Assembly: GCF_900188105.1 (NCBI RefSeq)
Contig: NZ_FZNP01000010.1
Coordinates: 1-64,000 of the forward strand
Direction: 5' to 3'
Origin: Actinomadura mexicana
Lineage (GTDB): Bacteria > Actinomycetota > Actinomycetes > Streptosporangiales > Streptosporangiaceae
DNA length: 64,000 bases
Part shown: positions 36,544 to 44,671 of the stretch, piece after piece
Layout of the letters: every line of letters begins with the position of its first letter
Numbering within the stretch: the stretch's first letter is position 1
Program-made: the position numbers and the translations under genes
Notes under the pieces: model-generated
The model's input: the letters and a program-made list of their open reading frames with translations, nothing else
Told to the model about the DNA's origin: nothing
The model's database searches: none

Positions 36544-37695
36544 TCAGGTGCGCGCCGCGTCCACCGGGGCGCGATCGCGAGGTTCACCGCCGTTGAGGTC
36601 AGCACCGCCGTGTCCACCCCGATCGCCACGGGCAGCGACCGTAGACGCTTCCCCATGCGGCCGCATGGGCTTCAACGACGCCATGAGCCGGGCCTTCATC
36701 CATGCCGCGCCGGGGCGTTCCACCAGGCGGTGCACGGCGTAGGCGGCCAGCAGCGAGGCGCCGATGACCACCGCCAGCGCCGTCCAGCGGTCGAGTCCCG
36801 GATACACCGCGTCCAGCAGGGGAAGCGCGAGCTGGGAGTGGACGAGGTAGAGGGGGTAGGTGAGCGCCCCGAGGACGGTCAGGCCCCGCCGGCGCAGCCG
36901 GCCCAGCCGCCCGGTCGCGACGAGGACCATCACCGCGAAGATCCCCGTGATGACGGCGCCGACCACGGTCTCGTCCGCGCCCCCGAACACGTTCTCCGCG
37001 CGCCAGGCGCCCCACCGCAGCGCCACCAGGTAGGAAGCGGCGACGTACCCCCAGAGCAGCAGCGTCGGGCCGAACCGGTGGATCATGTACAGCGCCATGC
37101 CCGCGATGAAGTAGCAGCTCCAGGTCGGGACCAGCATCACCTGCAGCACCCTGCTGTCGGCCTCGTCGGCGAAGACCCCGCCGAGCATCCAGGCCGCCAT
37201 GAAGATCAGGCAGGAGCGGTAGGTGATCCCGATCCCCGCGAGGACGGCGGCGAGCACGTAGAAGTGCAGTTCGACCCAGAGCGTCCAGTAGACGGCGTCC
37301 ACGTTCCGCAGGCCGAGCCCGCCCTGCAGCATCGTCAGGTTCGGGACGACCAGGCCGGGGACGCCGTGCCCCGTCCGGAACAGCGCGTAGACGGCGGCGC
37401 CCAGCAGCACGCTCACCCAGTACGCGGGCATCAGCCGGACGAGCCGGGAGATGCCGAACTCCCCTGGGCCGCGTCCCCACGCGCTCATGAGGATCACGAA
37501 CCCGCTGATGACGAAGAACAGGTCGACGCCGAGGTAGCCGAACCGGGTGACCGGCGCGATCTCGGGGAAGACCTCCTGCGAGGGCGCGGGCCACGCCCCG
37601 GCGCCGCCGAACCCCGTGAAGTGGTACAGCACCACCGCCAGCGCGGCCGCGAAGCGCAGCAGGTCGAGTTCGCGTAGCCGTTCCCGTCGAGTCAC
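36544..37695 (-). CDS. Acyltransferase family 3 membrane protein
   Basis: A 383-residue integral membrane O-acyltransferase (OafA/YrhL-like) with around ten hydrophobic segments. The N-terminal RELDLLRFAAALAVVLYHFTGFGG carries the R-x-x-A-x-x-x-V-x-x-x-H pattern with the catalytic His. LGVDLFFVISGFVILMSAWGR and RLVRLMPAYWVSVLLGAAVY follow, and LGALTYPLYLVHSQLALPLL gives the second signature. Such proteins acylate sugars or lipids of the envelope. The last 50 residues are hydrophilic. GTG 37695 has GGGAGGG at good distance. It is divergent from the SGNH hydrolase; the pair may act on the same envelope glycan, as acyl transfer and ester hydrolysis. Confidence 0.9.
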   Translation of the reverse strand: MTRRERLRELDLLRFAAALAVVLYHFTGFGGAGAWPAPSQEVFPEIAPVTRFGYLGVDLFFVISGFVILMSAWGRGPGEFGISRLVRLMPAYWVSVLLGAAVYALFRTGHGVPGLVVPNLTMLQGGLGLRNVDAVYWTLWVELHFYVLAAVLAGIGITYRSCLIFMAAWMLGGVFADEADSRVLQVMLVPTWSCYFIAGMALYMIHRFGPTLLLWGYVAASYLVALRWGAWRAENVFGGADETVVGAVITGIFAVMVLVATGRLGRLRRRGLTVLGALTYPLYLVHSQLALPLLDAVYPGLDRWTALAVVIGASLLAAYAVHRLVERPGAAWMKARLMASLKPMRPHGEASTVAARGDRGGHGGADLNGGEPRDRAPVDAART

Positions 37696-37893
37696 CGCGG
37701 AACCCTCCCGCCGCCAGGTGGCCCGGTCCGAGCCGCCGGGTGAACGGCGGATGTAGGGAAGGACGCGATTCGCCGCCGCGGCCGGTGACGACACGGCCGC
37801 GGGACGGTGACGGCATGGTCGCGGAGTGCGCGCGTGAGCGGCGCCAGGTCAGTAAGATACGGATGCGTCCCCCGATTTCATTGGTGGTATTCC

Positions 37894-38676
37894 ATGACAT
37901 CTCGCCGCGCCCGACGCGGCGCGGCGACCCGGACGCTGTGCCTGAGCCTGGCGGCGGTCCTGTCGCTCGCCGGAAGTACCCTGCTCGCGGGGTGTTCCCT
38001 GCTCGCGGGGTCGGTGCACAAGCAGGCCGTGGCGGACGGCCCGAAGGACGACGGGGCGCGCAAGGCCCCGCCCGTGGTGATGTTCCTCGGCGACAGCTAC
38101 ACGGTCGGCGACCGCGGCGTCCAGCCGGAGTCGACCTACGCCTCCGCGACCGCGCGGCTGCTCGGCTGGCAGGTCGTCGTCGGCGGCCGGTCCGGGACGG
38201 GGTACGTCCAGAAGGGCCGCGCCCCGCACGCGTTCCTCGGCCAGTTCGAGAGCCAGCTCGGCTGGCGCCCGGCGCCCGACATGCTGGTCGTGTCCGGCGG
38301 CCACAACGACTGGCGGATCCCCCCGCCGCAGGTCGCGGCGGCGGCGCACGTGCTGCTGGAGCGCGCCCGGCAGCGCTGGCCCGGGACGCGCCTGGTGGTG
38401 GTGGGCCCGCTCTGGGGGACGGGGACCCCGCTCCCCGGCGCGCTCGCCGTCCGGGACGCGCTGAAGAACCTCGCCGGGCAGCTCGGCATCCCGTTCGTCG
38501 ACCCGATGGGCGAGGGCTGGATCACCGGCGACCTGCTGACCGGCCAGGGCAACGCGCCGCACCTCATCAAGCGCGACCGCACCCACCCGACGCCGGCGGG
38601 CCACCTGTACGTGGCGACCCGCCTGGCGGCGGACCTGAAGCGGGTGGGCCTCGCGCACCCCGTCCGCAAGAGCTGA
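37894..38676 (+). CDS. SGNH/GDSL hydrolase lipoprotein
   Basis: A 260-residue exported esterase. The signal peptide ends in a lipobox LLAGCSLLAG, encoded by a short direct repeat, so it is probably a lipoprotein. The SGNH blocks are VVMFLGDSYTVGDRG (Ser), VVGGRSGTGYV (Gly), VVSGGHNDWRIP (Asn) and the C-terminal DRTHPTPAGHLYVATRL (Asp-x-x-His). It is close to acetyl-esterases of cell-wall sugars. The divergent acyltransferase supports an envelope role. It is convergent with egtD, with only a 3-base gap between stops. Confidence 0.9.
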   Translation: MTSRRARRGAATRTLCLSLAAVLSLAGSTLLAGCSLLAGSVHKQAVADGPKDDGARKAPPVVMFLGDSYTVGDRGVQPESTYASATARLLGWQVVVGGRSGTGYVQKGRAPHAFLGQFESQLGWRPAPDMLVVSGGHNDWRIPPPQVAAAAHVLLERARQRWPGTRLVVVGPLWGTGTPLPGALAVRDALKNLAGQLGIPFVDPMGEGWITGDLLTGQGNAPHLIKRDRTHPTPAGHLYVATRLAADLKRVGLAHPVRKS

Positions 38677-38679
38677 GCG

Positions 38680-39636
38680 TCAGCGGGGCGCGGGCCGGGC
38701 GAGGGTGAGGGAGAAGTCGCCCGCCTCGTCCGTCCAGAACTCGGCGAGCTCCATCCCGGCGGCGCCGAGCTCCGCCTCCATCCGCTCCCGCCGGAACTTG
38801 GCGGAGATCTCGGTGCGCATCTCCTCCCCCTCCGCGAACGACACGTCGAGGTCGAGGCCGCCGACGCGGACGTTCTGGGCGCGCAGCGACCGCAGCCGCA
38901 TCTCGATCTGCTCCTCGGCGGCGTTCCAGGCCGCGACGTGCTCGAACGCGCCGATGTCGAAGTCGGCGTCCAGCTCCCGGTTGATGACCGACAGGACGTT
39001 GCGGTTGAACTCGGCGGTGACGCCCGCCGCGTCGTCGTAGGCGCGCACGAGGCGCCCGGGGTCCTTGACGAGGTCGGCGCCGAGCAGGAGGAAGTCGCCC
39101 TCGTCCATGGTGGCGCGCAGCCCGCCGAGGAACCCGATGCGCTCGGCGGGCGGCATGTTGCCGATCGTCCCGCCGAGGAAGGCGATGAGGCGCCGCTCGC
39201 CGCCGGGCAGCAGGGGCAGGTGCTGCTCGTAGTCGGCGGCGACGGCCCGGACGGCGAGGCCGGGGTGGTCGGCGGCGATCCCGGCCGCGGCCTGCTCCAG
39301 GAAGTCGCCGCTGACGTCCACCGGCACGTAGGTGCGCAGCGTGCCGGACAGCGCGTCCAGCAGCAGCCGGGTCTTCTCCCCCGAGCCCGCGCCGAGCTCC
39401 AGCAGCGTCCGGGCGCCGGTGGCGGCGGCGATGCCGGCCGCGCGGGCGGCGAGGATCTCCCGCTCCCGCCGGGTCGGGTAGTACTCCTCCAGCCGCGTGA
39501 TCTCCTCGAAGAGCGCGCTGCCGCGCTCGTCGTAGAACCACTTGGACGGCAGGGTCTTGGGCGTGCCGGCGAGCCCCTCCCTGACGTCCCGGCGGAGCGT
39601 CTTGGCGAGGTCGTCGTCGGTCAGGAACCGGTCCAC
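38680..39636 (-). CDS. egtD: L-histidine N-alpha-methyltransferase EgtD
   Basis: A 318-residue SAM-dependent enzyme that trimethylates histidine to hercynine, the first dedicated step of ergothioneine synthesis. Diagnostic parts are DVREGLAGTPKTLPSKWFYDERGSALFEEI, EEYYPTRREREIL, the SAM loop LLELGAGSGEKTRLLLDAL, IAFLGGTIGNMPPAER (substrate Asn loop), AYDDAAGVTAEFNRNVLSVINRELDADFD and the C-terminal ISAKFRR with Glu-x-Ser. GTG 39636 follows GGAGGAG on the coding strand. It is the last gene of the egtABCD operon, 29 bases after egtC. Confidence 0.97.
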   Translation of the reverse strand: MDRFLTDDDLAKTLRRDVREGLAGTPKTLPSKWFYDERGSALFEEITRLEEYYPTRREREILAARAAGIAAATGARTLLELGAGSGEKTRLLLDALSGTLRTYVPVDVSGDFLEQAAAGIAADHPGLAVRAVAADYEQHLPLLPGGERRLIAFLGGTIGNMPPAERIGFLGGLRATMDEGDFLLLGADLVKDPGRLVRAYDDAAGVTAEFNRNVLSVINRELDADFDIGAFEHVAAWNAAEEQIEMRLRSLRAQNVRVGGLDLDVSFAEGEEMRTEISAKFRRERMEAELGAAGMELAEFWTDEAGDFSLTLARPAPR

Positions 39637-39665
39637 GTGGTTCTCCTCCAGAGGTTGGACGATCT

Positions 39666-40400
39666 TCAGAGCCGGGAGATGCGGACGCCGGCGGCGAGCC
39701 CGGCGGTGACGAGCGAGCGGTCGGGGACGCGGCGCCACGCGGGGTCGCCGTCCGGCGGCTCGGACGCGATCTGGACCGCGTCCCCGCCCTCCCGGACGAA
39801 CAGGGAGTCGCCCCAGGTCGTGGCGGCCAGGGACGTCCCGTCCGAGGCGAGCAGGTTGTAGCGGCCGGGGGCCAGCGCGGTGATCGCGGTGACGACGGCG
39901 GCGAGGCCCTCGCCGAGCGGCGCGCCTTCCCGCCAGTTCCGGACGGCGAGGGCGAACAGCGGGGCGGAGTCGACGGGGGCGCGGGCGTCGGGGACCTCGG
40001 CGATGTCCCCGGCCAGCTCCCGCAGCCTGGACTCGACGCCGCCGTAGCCCTCGATCTTCCCGTTGTGGCTGAACAGCCACGGCCCGGCGCGGAACGGCTG
40101 CGCGCACGACTCGTCCACGGGGAACCCCACGGTCGCCGACCGCAGCGCCGCCACCGCGCACGACGCCCGGACGGCCCCGGCGACCTCGCGGAACGACTGG
40201 TCGGTCCAGATGGGCTGGGCGCGGCGGAAGCGGACCGCCGCACCGTCCTGGTACCAGCCGACGCCGTACCCGTCGGCGTTGAGGACGGCGCCCTGCGTCA
40301 TGCGCGGCGCGTACGACTGGGTCTCCAGCGAGTGCTCCCCCTCGTAGATGAGGGAGTGCAGCGTCCGCTCGGGCCCCAGGTAGCCGAGATGGCGGCACAT
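39666..40400 (-). CDS. egtC: Gamma-glutamyl hercynylcysteine sulfoxide hydrolase EgtC
   Basis: A 244-residue class II glutamine-amidotransferase-fold enzyme that removes the gamma-glutamyl group from the EgtB product. The N-terminal nucleophile is Cys2 in MCRHLGYLGPERTLHSLI. NADGYGVGWY and LFSHNGKIEGYG are the family's Asn/Gly oxyanion elements, with APVDSAPLFALAV and GRYNLLASDG further on. It follows egtB without any spacing (the egtB stop TAG abuts the ATG). The presence of EgtA and EgtC shows the mycobacterial-type pathway that uses gamma-glutamylcysteine. Confidence 0.96.
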   Translation of the reverse strand: MCRHLGYLGPERTLHSLIYEGEHSLETQSYAPRMTQGAVLNADGYGVGWYQDGAAVRFRRAQPIWTDQSFREVAGAVRASCAVAALRSATVGFPVDESCAQPFRAGPWLFSHNGKIEGYGGVESRLRELAGDIAEVPDARAPVDSAPLFALAVRNWREGAPLGEGLAAVVTAITALAPGRYNLLASDGTSLAATTWGDSLFVREGGDAVQIASEPPDGDPAWRRVPDRSLVTAGLAAGVRISRL

Positions 40401-41744
40401 CTAGCGCGCCACCCCCGCCGCCGAACGGGCACAGCGGAACCCGGAGAAGATCTGCCTGCGGATCGGGTAGTCCCAATTGCGGAACGAGCCGCGGATGGCG
40501 AGCGGGTGCGTCGCCCAGGACCCGCCCCTCAGCACCTTGTAGTCGGGTCCGAAGAAAGCCTCCGAGTACTCCTTGTAGGGGAACGAGCGGAAGCCGGGGT
40601 ATCCGTAGAAGTCCGACGACGTCCATTCCCACACGTCCCCCAGGAGGCGCCTCACCCCGTACGCGGACGCTCCGGCCGCGTAGGAGCCGGTCTCGGACGG
40701 ACGGAGCGCGCGCTGTCCGAGGTTGGCGCGCCCCTCTTCGTAGACGTCGCCCCACGGGTAGCGGCGTGACCGTTCCGTGGCGGGGTCCCAGCGGGCGGCC
40801 TTCTCCCACTCGGCCTCGGTCGGCAGCCGCTTCCCGGCCCACCGCGCGTACGCGTCGGCCTCGTACCAGCACACGTGCTGAACGGGTTCGCCTGGCGGAA
40901 CCGGCTCCGACCGCCCGAAGCGGCGCCGCGACCACTGCCCCCCTTCCCGCTCCCAGAAGGCAGGGGCGCGTTTACCGCCGCTGTTGCGCCACTCCCACCC
41001 GGCCGGGTCCCACCAGCGCGGGTCGTCGTAGCCCCCTGCCTCGATGAAGTCCATGTAGGCCGCGTTGGTGACCGGTTCCACGTCGATGTAGTACGCGGGC
41101 AGGTCGACGAGGTGCACGGGACGTTCGTTGTCGTACGCCCACGGTTCGTCCGACGTGCCCATCTGGAACGGGCCCGCCGCGATGAGCACCTCTTCGGCGC
41201 CGGACGCCTCGCCAGGGACCTGGAGTGGTTCCGCCTTGGGGTCGAGTAGGGCGGGGGCCCCGCGGCGCAGCTGGTGGGTGGCCAGCATGGTCTCGTCGTG
41301 CATGTGCTCGTGCTGGACGACCATCCCGTACACGAAACCGCCCGACGTCAGCGGGTCCGGGGTGTCGAAGCGCACCGACGGCAGCGCGTCGAGCACCTTG
41401 GAGCGGACCGTGCCGATGTAGGACCGCGCCTCCTGCGGCTTCAGGAGCGGCAGCGTCGGCCGCTCCGCCCGCGGATGCTCGAACGCGTCGTACAGGTCGT
41501 CGATCTCGGGGCGCATCGCCTCCCGCCCGGCCGCCGCGCGCAGCAGCCACAGCTCCTCGTAGTTTCCGACGTGCGCGAGGTCCCACACGAGCGGCGACAT
41601 CAGCGGTGACACCTGCGCGGTGAGATCGTCCTCGGCGAGGACCTCGGTGGTGAGCCCGAAGCTGCGGTCGCGCACCGCGCCGAGCTCGTCGGCGATCAGT
41701 TCCTTCAGGGCGGCCTCGTCGGCGGACGGGCCTGGCGGGCTCAT
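40401..41744 (-). CDS. egtB: Ergothioneine sulfoxide synthase EgtB
   Basis: A 447-residue iron(II) enzyme joining hercynine to gamma-glutamylcysteine with O2. The DinB-like N-terminal domain carries the ligands His58 (WDLAHVGNYEE), His145 and His149 in the HEHMHDE motif. The C-terminal formylglycine-generating-enzyme-like fold contains FQMGTSDEPWAYDNERPVH, AAYMDFIEAGGYDD, VCWYEADAYARWAGKRLPTEAEWEKAARW and LLGDVWEWTSSDFYGYPGF, ending VLRGGSWAT and FRNWDYP. ATG 41744 overlaps the egtA stop (ATGA). Length and motif order are those of actinobacterial EgtB. Confidence 0.97.
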   Translation of the reverse strand: MSPPGPSADEAALKELIADELGAVRDRSFGLTTEVLAEDDLTAQVSPLMSPLVWDLAHVGNYEELWLLRAAAGREAMRPEIDDLYDAFEHPRAERPTLPLLKPQEARSYIGTVRSKVLDALPSVRFDTPDPLTSGGFVYGMVVQHEHMHDETMLATHQLRRGAPALLDPKAEPLQVPGEASGAEEVLIAAGPFQMGTSDEPWAYDNERPVHLVDLPAYYIDVEPVTNAAYMDFIEAGGYDDPRWWDPAGWEWRNSGGKRAPAFWEREGGQWSRRRFGRSEPVPPGEPVQHVCWYEADAYARWAGKRLPTEAEWEKAARWDPATERSRRYPWGDVYEEGRANLGQRALRPSETGSYAAGASAYGVRRLLGDVWEWTSSDFYGYPGFRSFPYKEYSEAFFGPDYKVLRGGSWATHPLAIRGSFRNWDYPIRRQIFSGFRCARSAAGVAR

Positions 41745-42958
41745 GTCGGATCCTCCATCGGACGTGTCGGGGAGTCGTCGGCGGGGCAGTCGTCGGCGGG
41801 ACTTCGGCCTCGCAGGACGTACCGGTGGGCGTACTCCTCGACCAGGGGGACGAGCCCGGACGCGCCGAGCCGCGGCAGCGCGTCCAGCGCCGCCGCGAAG
41901 CACGCCCGCGCGGCCCTGGCCAGGGCGGGGTCCGCCAGGGCGTCGCAGGCCGCCTGCGCCCACCGGTGCGCCACCGGCTCGACCGCGGCCTCGGCGGCGC
42001 GCGAGGCGGCCGGGTCGTCCAGCAGGGCGGTGGCGACGGCGACGGGCACCGGCCAGAACGGGCCGGGCAGCGCGTCGATCATGCGCAGCTCCAGCCAGCC
42101 GCGCGGCCGGACCGGCGGGAACAGCGTGGACAGGTGGTAGGCGAGGTCGTCCTCGCCGGGCTCGCCCTTGGCCAGCCACTCCAGGAAGGACATCCCGGGG
42201 GCGGGCACCCACTCGCCGTCCGGGGTGTGGACGAGCATGACCTGGGCGTCGAGCGCGTACCGCGTCCACGCCTCGGCGGGGTCGCCGTCCGCCCCGATCC
42301 GCAGCACCGGCAGCGTGCGGCAGGGGTCGAGCTCGGTCCAGATGCCCTGCCGGGACGAGCGCATCCCGGTGCGGCGGCCGGCCCGCAGCGGCGAGTTGGC
42401 GAACGCGGCGACCAGCATCGGCCCGAGCGCGTGCACGAGCCGCCAGCGGCGGGCCGCGTCCGCGTCGTCGGCGCCGATGTCCAGGTTCACCTGGACCGAC
42501 GCGGTCGAGCACATCATCGCCATCCCCGCGTCGTGGAAGCCGCCCGCGCAGAAGTAGTCCCGCATGCACGCGTACCGGGGGTGGTCGGCCTGGAACCGGG
42601 GCACGCGGACGGGATCGACGCCGTGCCCGTCGAGCGCGAGCCCGTCCGGCGCGAGCACGTCCTGCACGTACGCGATGTCGCGGCCGAGGGAGGCGGTCAG
42701 GTCGTCCAGCGTCCCGAACGGGGCGGAGCTGAGTTCGAGCTGCCCGCCCGGCTCGTAGGTCACCTTGCTCCCGCCGGCCGGCGGACCGGCCCCGTCCATG
42801 AGGGCGCGCACCCGTTCGGCGGGCACGTGGGCGGCCGGGTCGCCGGCGTCGACGACGAGCCACTCGGTCTCCGCGCCGACCGTCCCGGGCGGGCCCGTCT
42901 TGAAGCAGACGCCGCGAATGTGCTGGTAGACGTCGTCCACTGTGAGCCGGGTCACCAT
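41741..42958 (-). CDS. egtA: Glutamate-cysteine ligase EgtA
   Basis: A 405-residue ATP-dependent ligase making gamma-glutamylcysteine for ergothioneine. It belongs to the GCS2/actinobacterial EgtA group: VGAETEWLVVDAG, KVTYEPGGQLELSSAPFGTL (substrate and metal Glu residues), CSTASVQVNLDIGADD, AAFANSPLRAGRRTGMRSSRQGIW, and RGWLELRMIDALPGPFWPVPVAV. It is the first gene of the operon, with an AT-richer 200-base upstream region. Overlap with egtB is four bases. The C-terminus is a short acidic/proline tail. Confidence 0.96.
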   Translation of the reverse strand: MVTRLTVDDVYQHIRGVCFKTGPPGTVGAETEWLVVDAGDPAAHVPAERVRALMDGAGPPAGGSKVTYEPGGQLELSSAPFGTLDDLTASLGRDIAYVQDVLAPDGLALDGHGVDPVRVPRFQADHPRYACMRDYFCAGGFHDAGMAMMCSTASVQVNLDIGADDADAARRWRLVHALGPMLVAAFANSPLRAGRRTGMRSSRQGIWTELDPCRTLPVLRIGADGDPAEAWTRYALDAQVMLVHTPDGEWVPAPGMSFLEWLAKGEPGEDDLAYHLSTLFPPVRPRGWLELRMIDALPGPFWPVPVAVATALLDDPAASRAAEAAVEPVAHRWAQAACDALADPALARAARACFAAALDALPRLGASGLVPLVEEYAHRYVLRGRSPADDCPADDSPTRPMEDPT

Positions 42959-43211
42959 TGACTCCTCAGGTAGTTCGATAGCGGGTTCGAACCTTCCCTG
43001 CTGAACCGGATCAGGAATCAGCGGTTTTTCAAGAACTTTCGGAAATCTCCGTGAACGTCACCGTCGGCAGCACTCACCGCTACCTTCCGTGCTATTCGAC
43101 ACGGTGTCCGATCCCTGGCTTCTCATGCGTCGACCGGAGCCGCTAGAGTCCCCCTGGCTAGCGATATGCACGTTTTGTCGGAAGTGAAACCGGACGGAGA
43201 CGGGGGGCCAC

Positions 43212-44462
43212 ATGGGCGGAGACCTGGGCTCGCTCTACGACGCGCACGCCGACCGCCTGTACGCCTACTGCTGGTCGCTCGTGGGCGACCAGCTCGCGGC
43301 GGCGGCCGTCGGCGACACCTTCAGCGCGGCCGTGCACCAGCCGCCGCGCGGCGACAGCGTGCTCTGGCTCTACTCGCTCTCCCGGACGGCGTGCGCCGAG
43401 CGCGGCGCGTTCACCGGCGGGCCCATCGGCACCGGTGGGCGGGGCCCGCTGTTCGCCGACCCGGACCCGCTGCTGCGCGCCGCCGGGAGCCTGCGCTCCG
43501 ACCACCGCGAGGTGCTGCTGCTGTGGGCGGGCGAGTGGCTCGAACCGCACGACATCGCGCGCGTCCTCGGCCTCGCGCCGGACACCGTCATGCAGCTGCT
43601 CAACGCGGCGCGGACGCGGCTGGAGCGGGCCGTCCTCGACCTCCTGATGCGCGGCGCCACCGAGGCGCGGCTCGACCTCATCGCCGCGTTCGAGAAGGGG
43701 CGGCTGCCGCGGCTGCTCGCCCGGCGGACCCCGGCGCACGCGCCCGGCTGGCTGCGCGACCAGGTCCTCGCGGCCTGCGAGGAGGAGGCCGCCCGGCCGC
43801 TGCCGAGCGTCATCTCGCCGAGCCCGCTCGTCGTGATCGGCCCGGCGCGGGCGGACCGCCGCAGGCGCGGGGCCTCCGGCGTCGCCTCCAAGGGCCTCGG
43901 CGCGGTCGCGGGCGTCGCCGCGTCGGCCGCCGCCGTCATCGGGCTGCTGGTGTCCTGGCCGGCGGCCAAGGGCGGCAGCGCCGCCTCGCTCACCCCGACG
44001 GCGAGCAAGGGGCAGGCGCACCCGGCGTCCACGTCGAGCCACGGTGTCCCACCGGACCCGGCGCCCGGCCTGACCGGCTCCGAGCGCGCGGACGGCGGCG
44101 GGTCGCAGAACCCGGTGACCAGCGCGTACGGCTCGCCGCCGCAGCAGGCGGGCGGGTCGCCGGCCGGCGGTGCGGCGCCGGCGCCGCCCGCGACGTCGCC
44201 GTCGAAGGAGCCCGCGCGCGGCAGGCCGCCGGCGTCCGGTACCCCCGCGAAGCCGGAGCAGCCCTCCACGCCCCCGGACGACACGACGCCGACCACTCCC
44301 CCGGACACGCCGTCCGATCCGACGACCCCGCCGGACGACGGATCGACCGACCCGACGACGCCGCCGCCGACGGACACTCCGTCCGATCCGCCGTCCGACC
44401 CGGAGACCCCGAGCCCGAGCCCCACCTCGAACCCGGCCCCGCAGCCGGGCGGCGAGGGCTGA
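43212..44462 (+). CDS. Sigma-70-like protein with transmembrane segment and Pro/Thr-rich tail
   Basis: A 416-residue three-part protein. Residues 1-60 resemble a short ECF sigma-2 region (LYDAHADRLYAYCWSLVGDQ). Residues 90-145 resemble region 4 (LRSDHREVLLLWAGEWLEPHDIARVLGLAPDTVMQLLNAARTRLERA). A single transmembrane helix follows at about 232-253 (VAGVAASAAAVIGLLVSW). The last 160 residues are extracytoplasmic, rich in Pro, Thr, Ser, Asp and Gly, with repeated TPPD/TPSDP units and no cysteine. Region 2 looks reduced, so promoter opening may be weak. It could be a membrane-tethered sigma factor released by proteolysis, or a degenerate sigma protein with a signalling role. No anti-sigma gene is adjacent. 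Confidence 0.75.
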   Translation: MGGDLGSLYDAHADRLYAYCWSLVGDQLAAAAVGDTFSAAVHQPPRGDSVLWLYSLSRTACAERGAFTGGPIGTGGRGPLFADPDPLLRAAGSLRSDHREVLLLWAGEWLEPHDIARVLGLAPDTVMQLLNAARTRLERAVLDLLMRGATEARLDLIAAFEKGRLPRLLARRTPAHAPGWLRDQVLAACEEEAARPLPSVISPSPLVVIGPARADRRRRGASGVASKGLGAVAGVAASAAAVIGLLVSWPAAKGGSAASLTPTASKGQAHPASTSSHGVPPDPAPGLTGSERADGGGSQNPVTSAYGSPPQQAGGSPAGGAAPAPPATSPSKEPARGRPPASGTPAKPEQPSTPPDDTTPTTPPDTPSDPTTPPDDGSTDPTTPPPTDTPSDPPSDPETPSPSPTSNPAPQPGGEG

Positions 44463-44640
44463 CCGGGGTCAGGCCCCTCCGCAGGAAGGCCGCGACGAGC
44501 GCCGCGCAGAGCACGCAGGACGGCCCGACGTCGGGGATCGTGCGGACGGAGTCCGGGAGCAGGCCCGCCTCCAGCCGCACCGGCGCGATGCCCTGGCTGA
44601 TGAGCGTGCCGAGCACGCGCGAGGCCGGCGAAGCCTCGCG
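44463..44640 (-). pseudogene. Remnant of an MFS drug-exporter C-terminus
   Basis: On the minus strand this short stretch encodes SRVLGTLISQGIAPVRLEAG followed by a hydrophobic segment CVLCAALVAAFLRRGLTPV. It resembles, in order, the VLGTSVLG, LVSQGVAPIPPG and VALVAILVALLVRRGTSPV pieces of the intact exporter just upstream, with the sequence between them missing. There is no proper start, and the frame runs on without a stop opposite the sigma-like gene. The best reading is a decayed tandem copy or partial duplicate of the exporter gene. Similarity is moderate and judged by eye. Confidence 0.45.
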
Positions 44641-44671
44641 AAACCCATCACACCGGCAGCCCAGACCGGAC

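Noticed and set aside
37978..38012. Short direct repeat in the SGNH gene at the lipobox
   Set aside because: It only doubles the LLAG codons of the signal peptide; no element or function is suggested.
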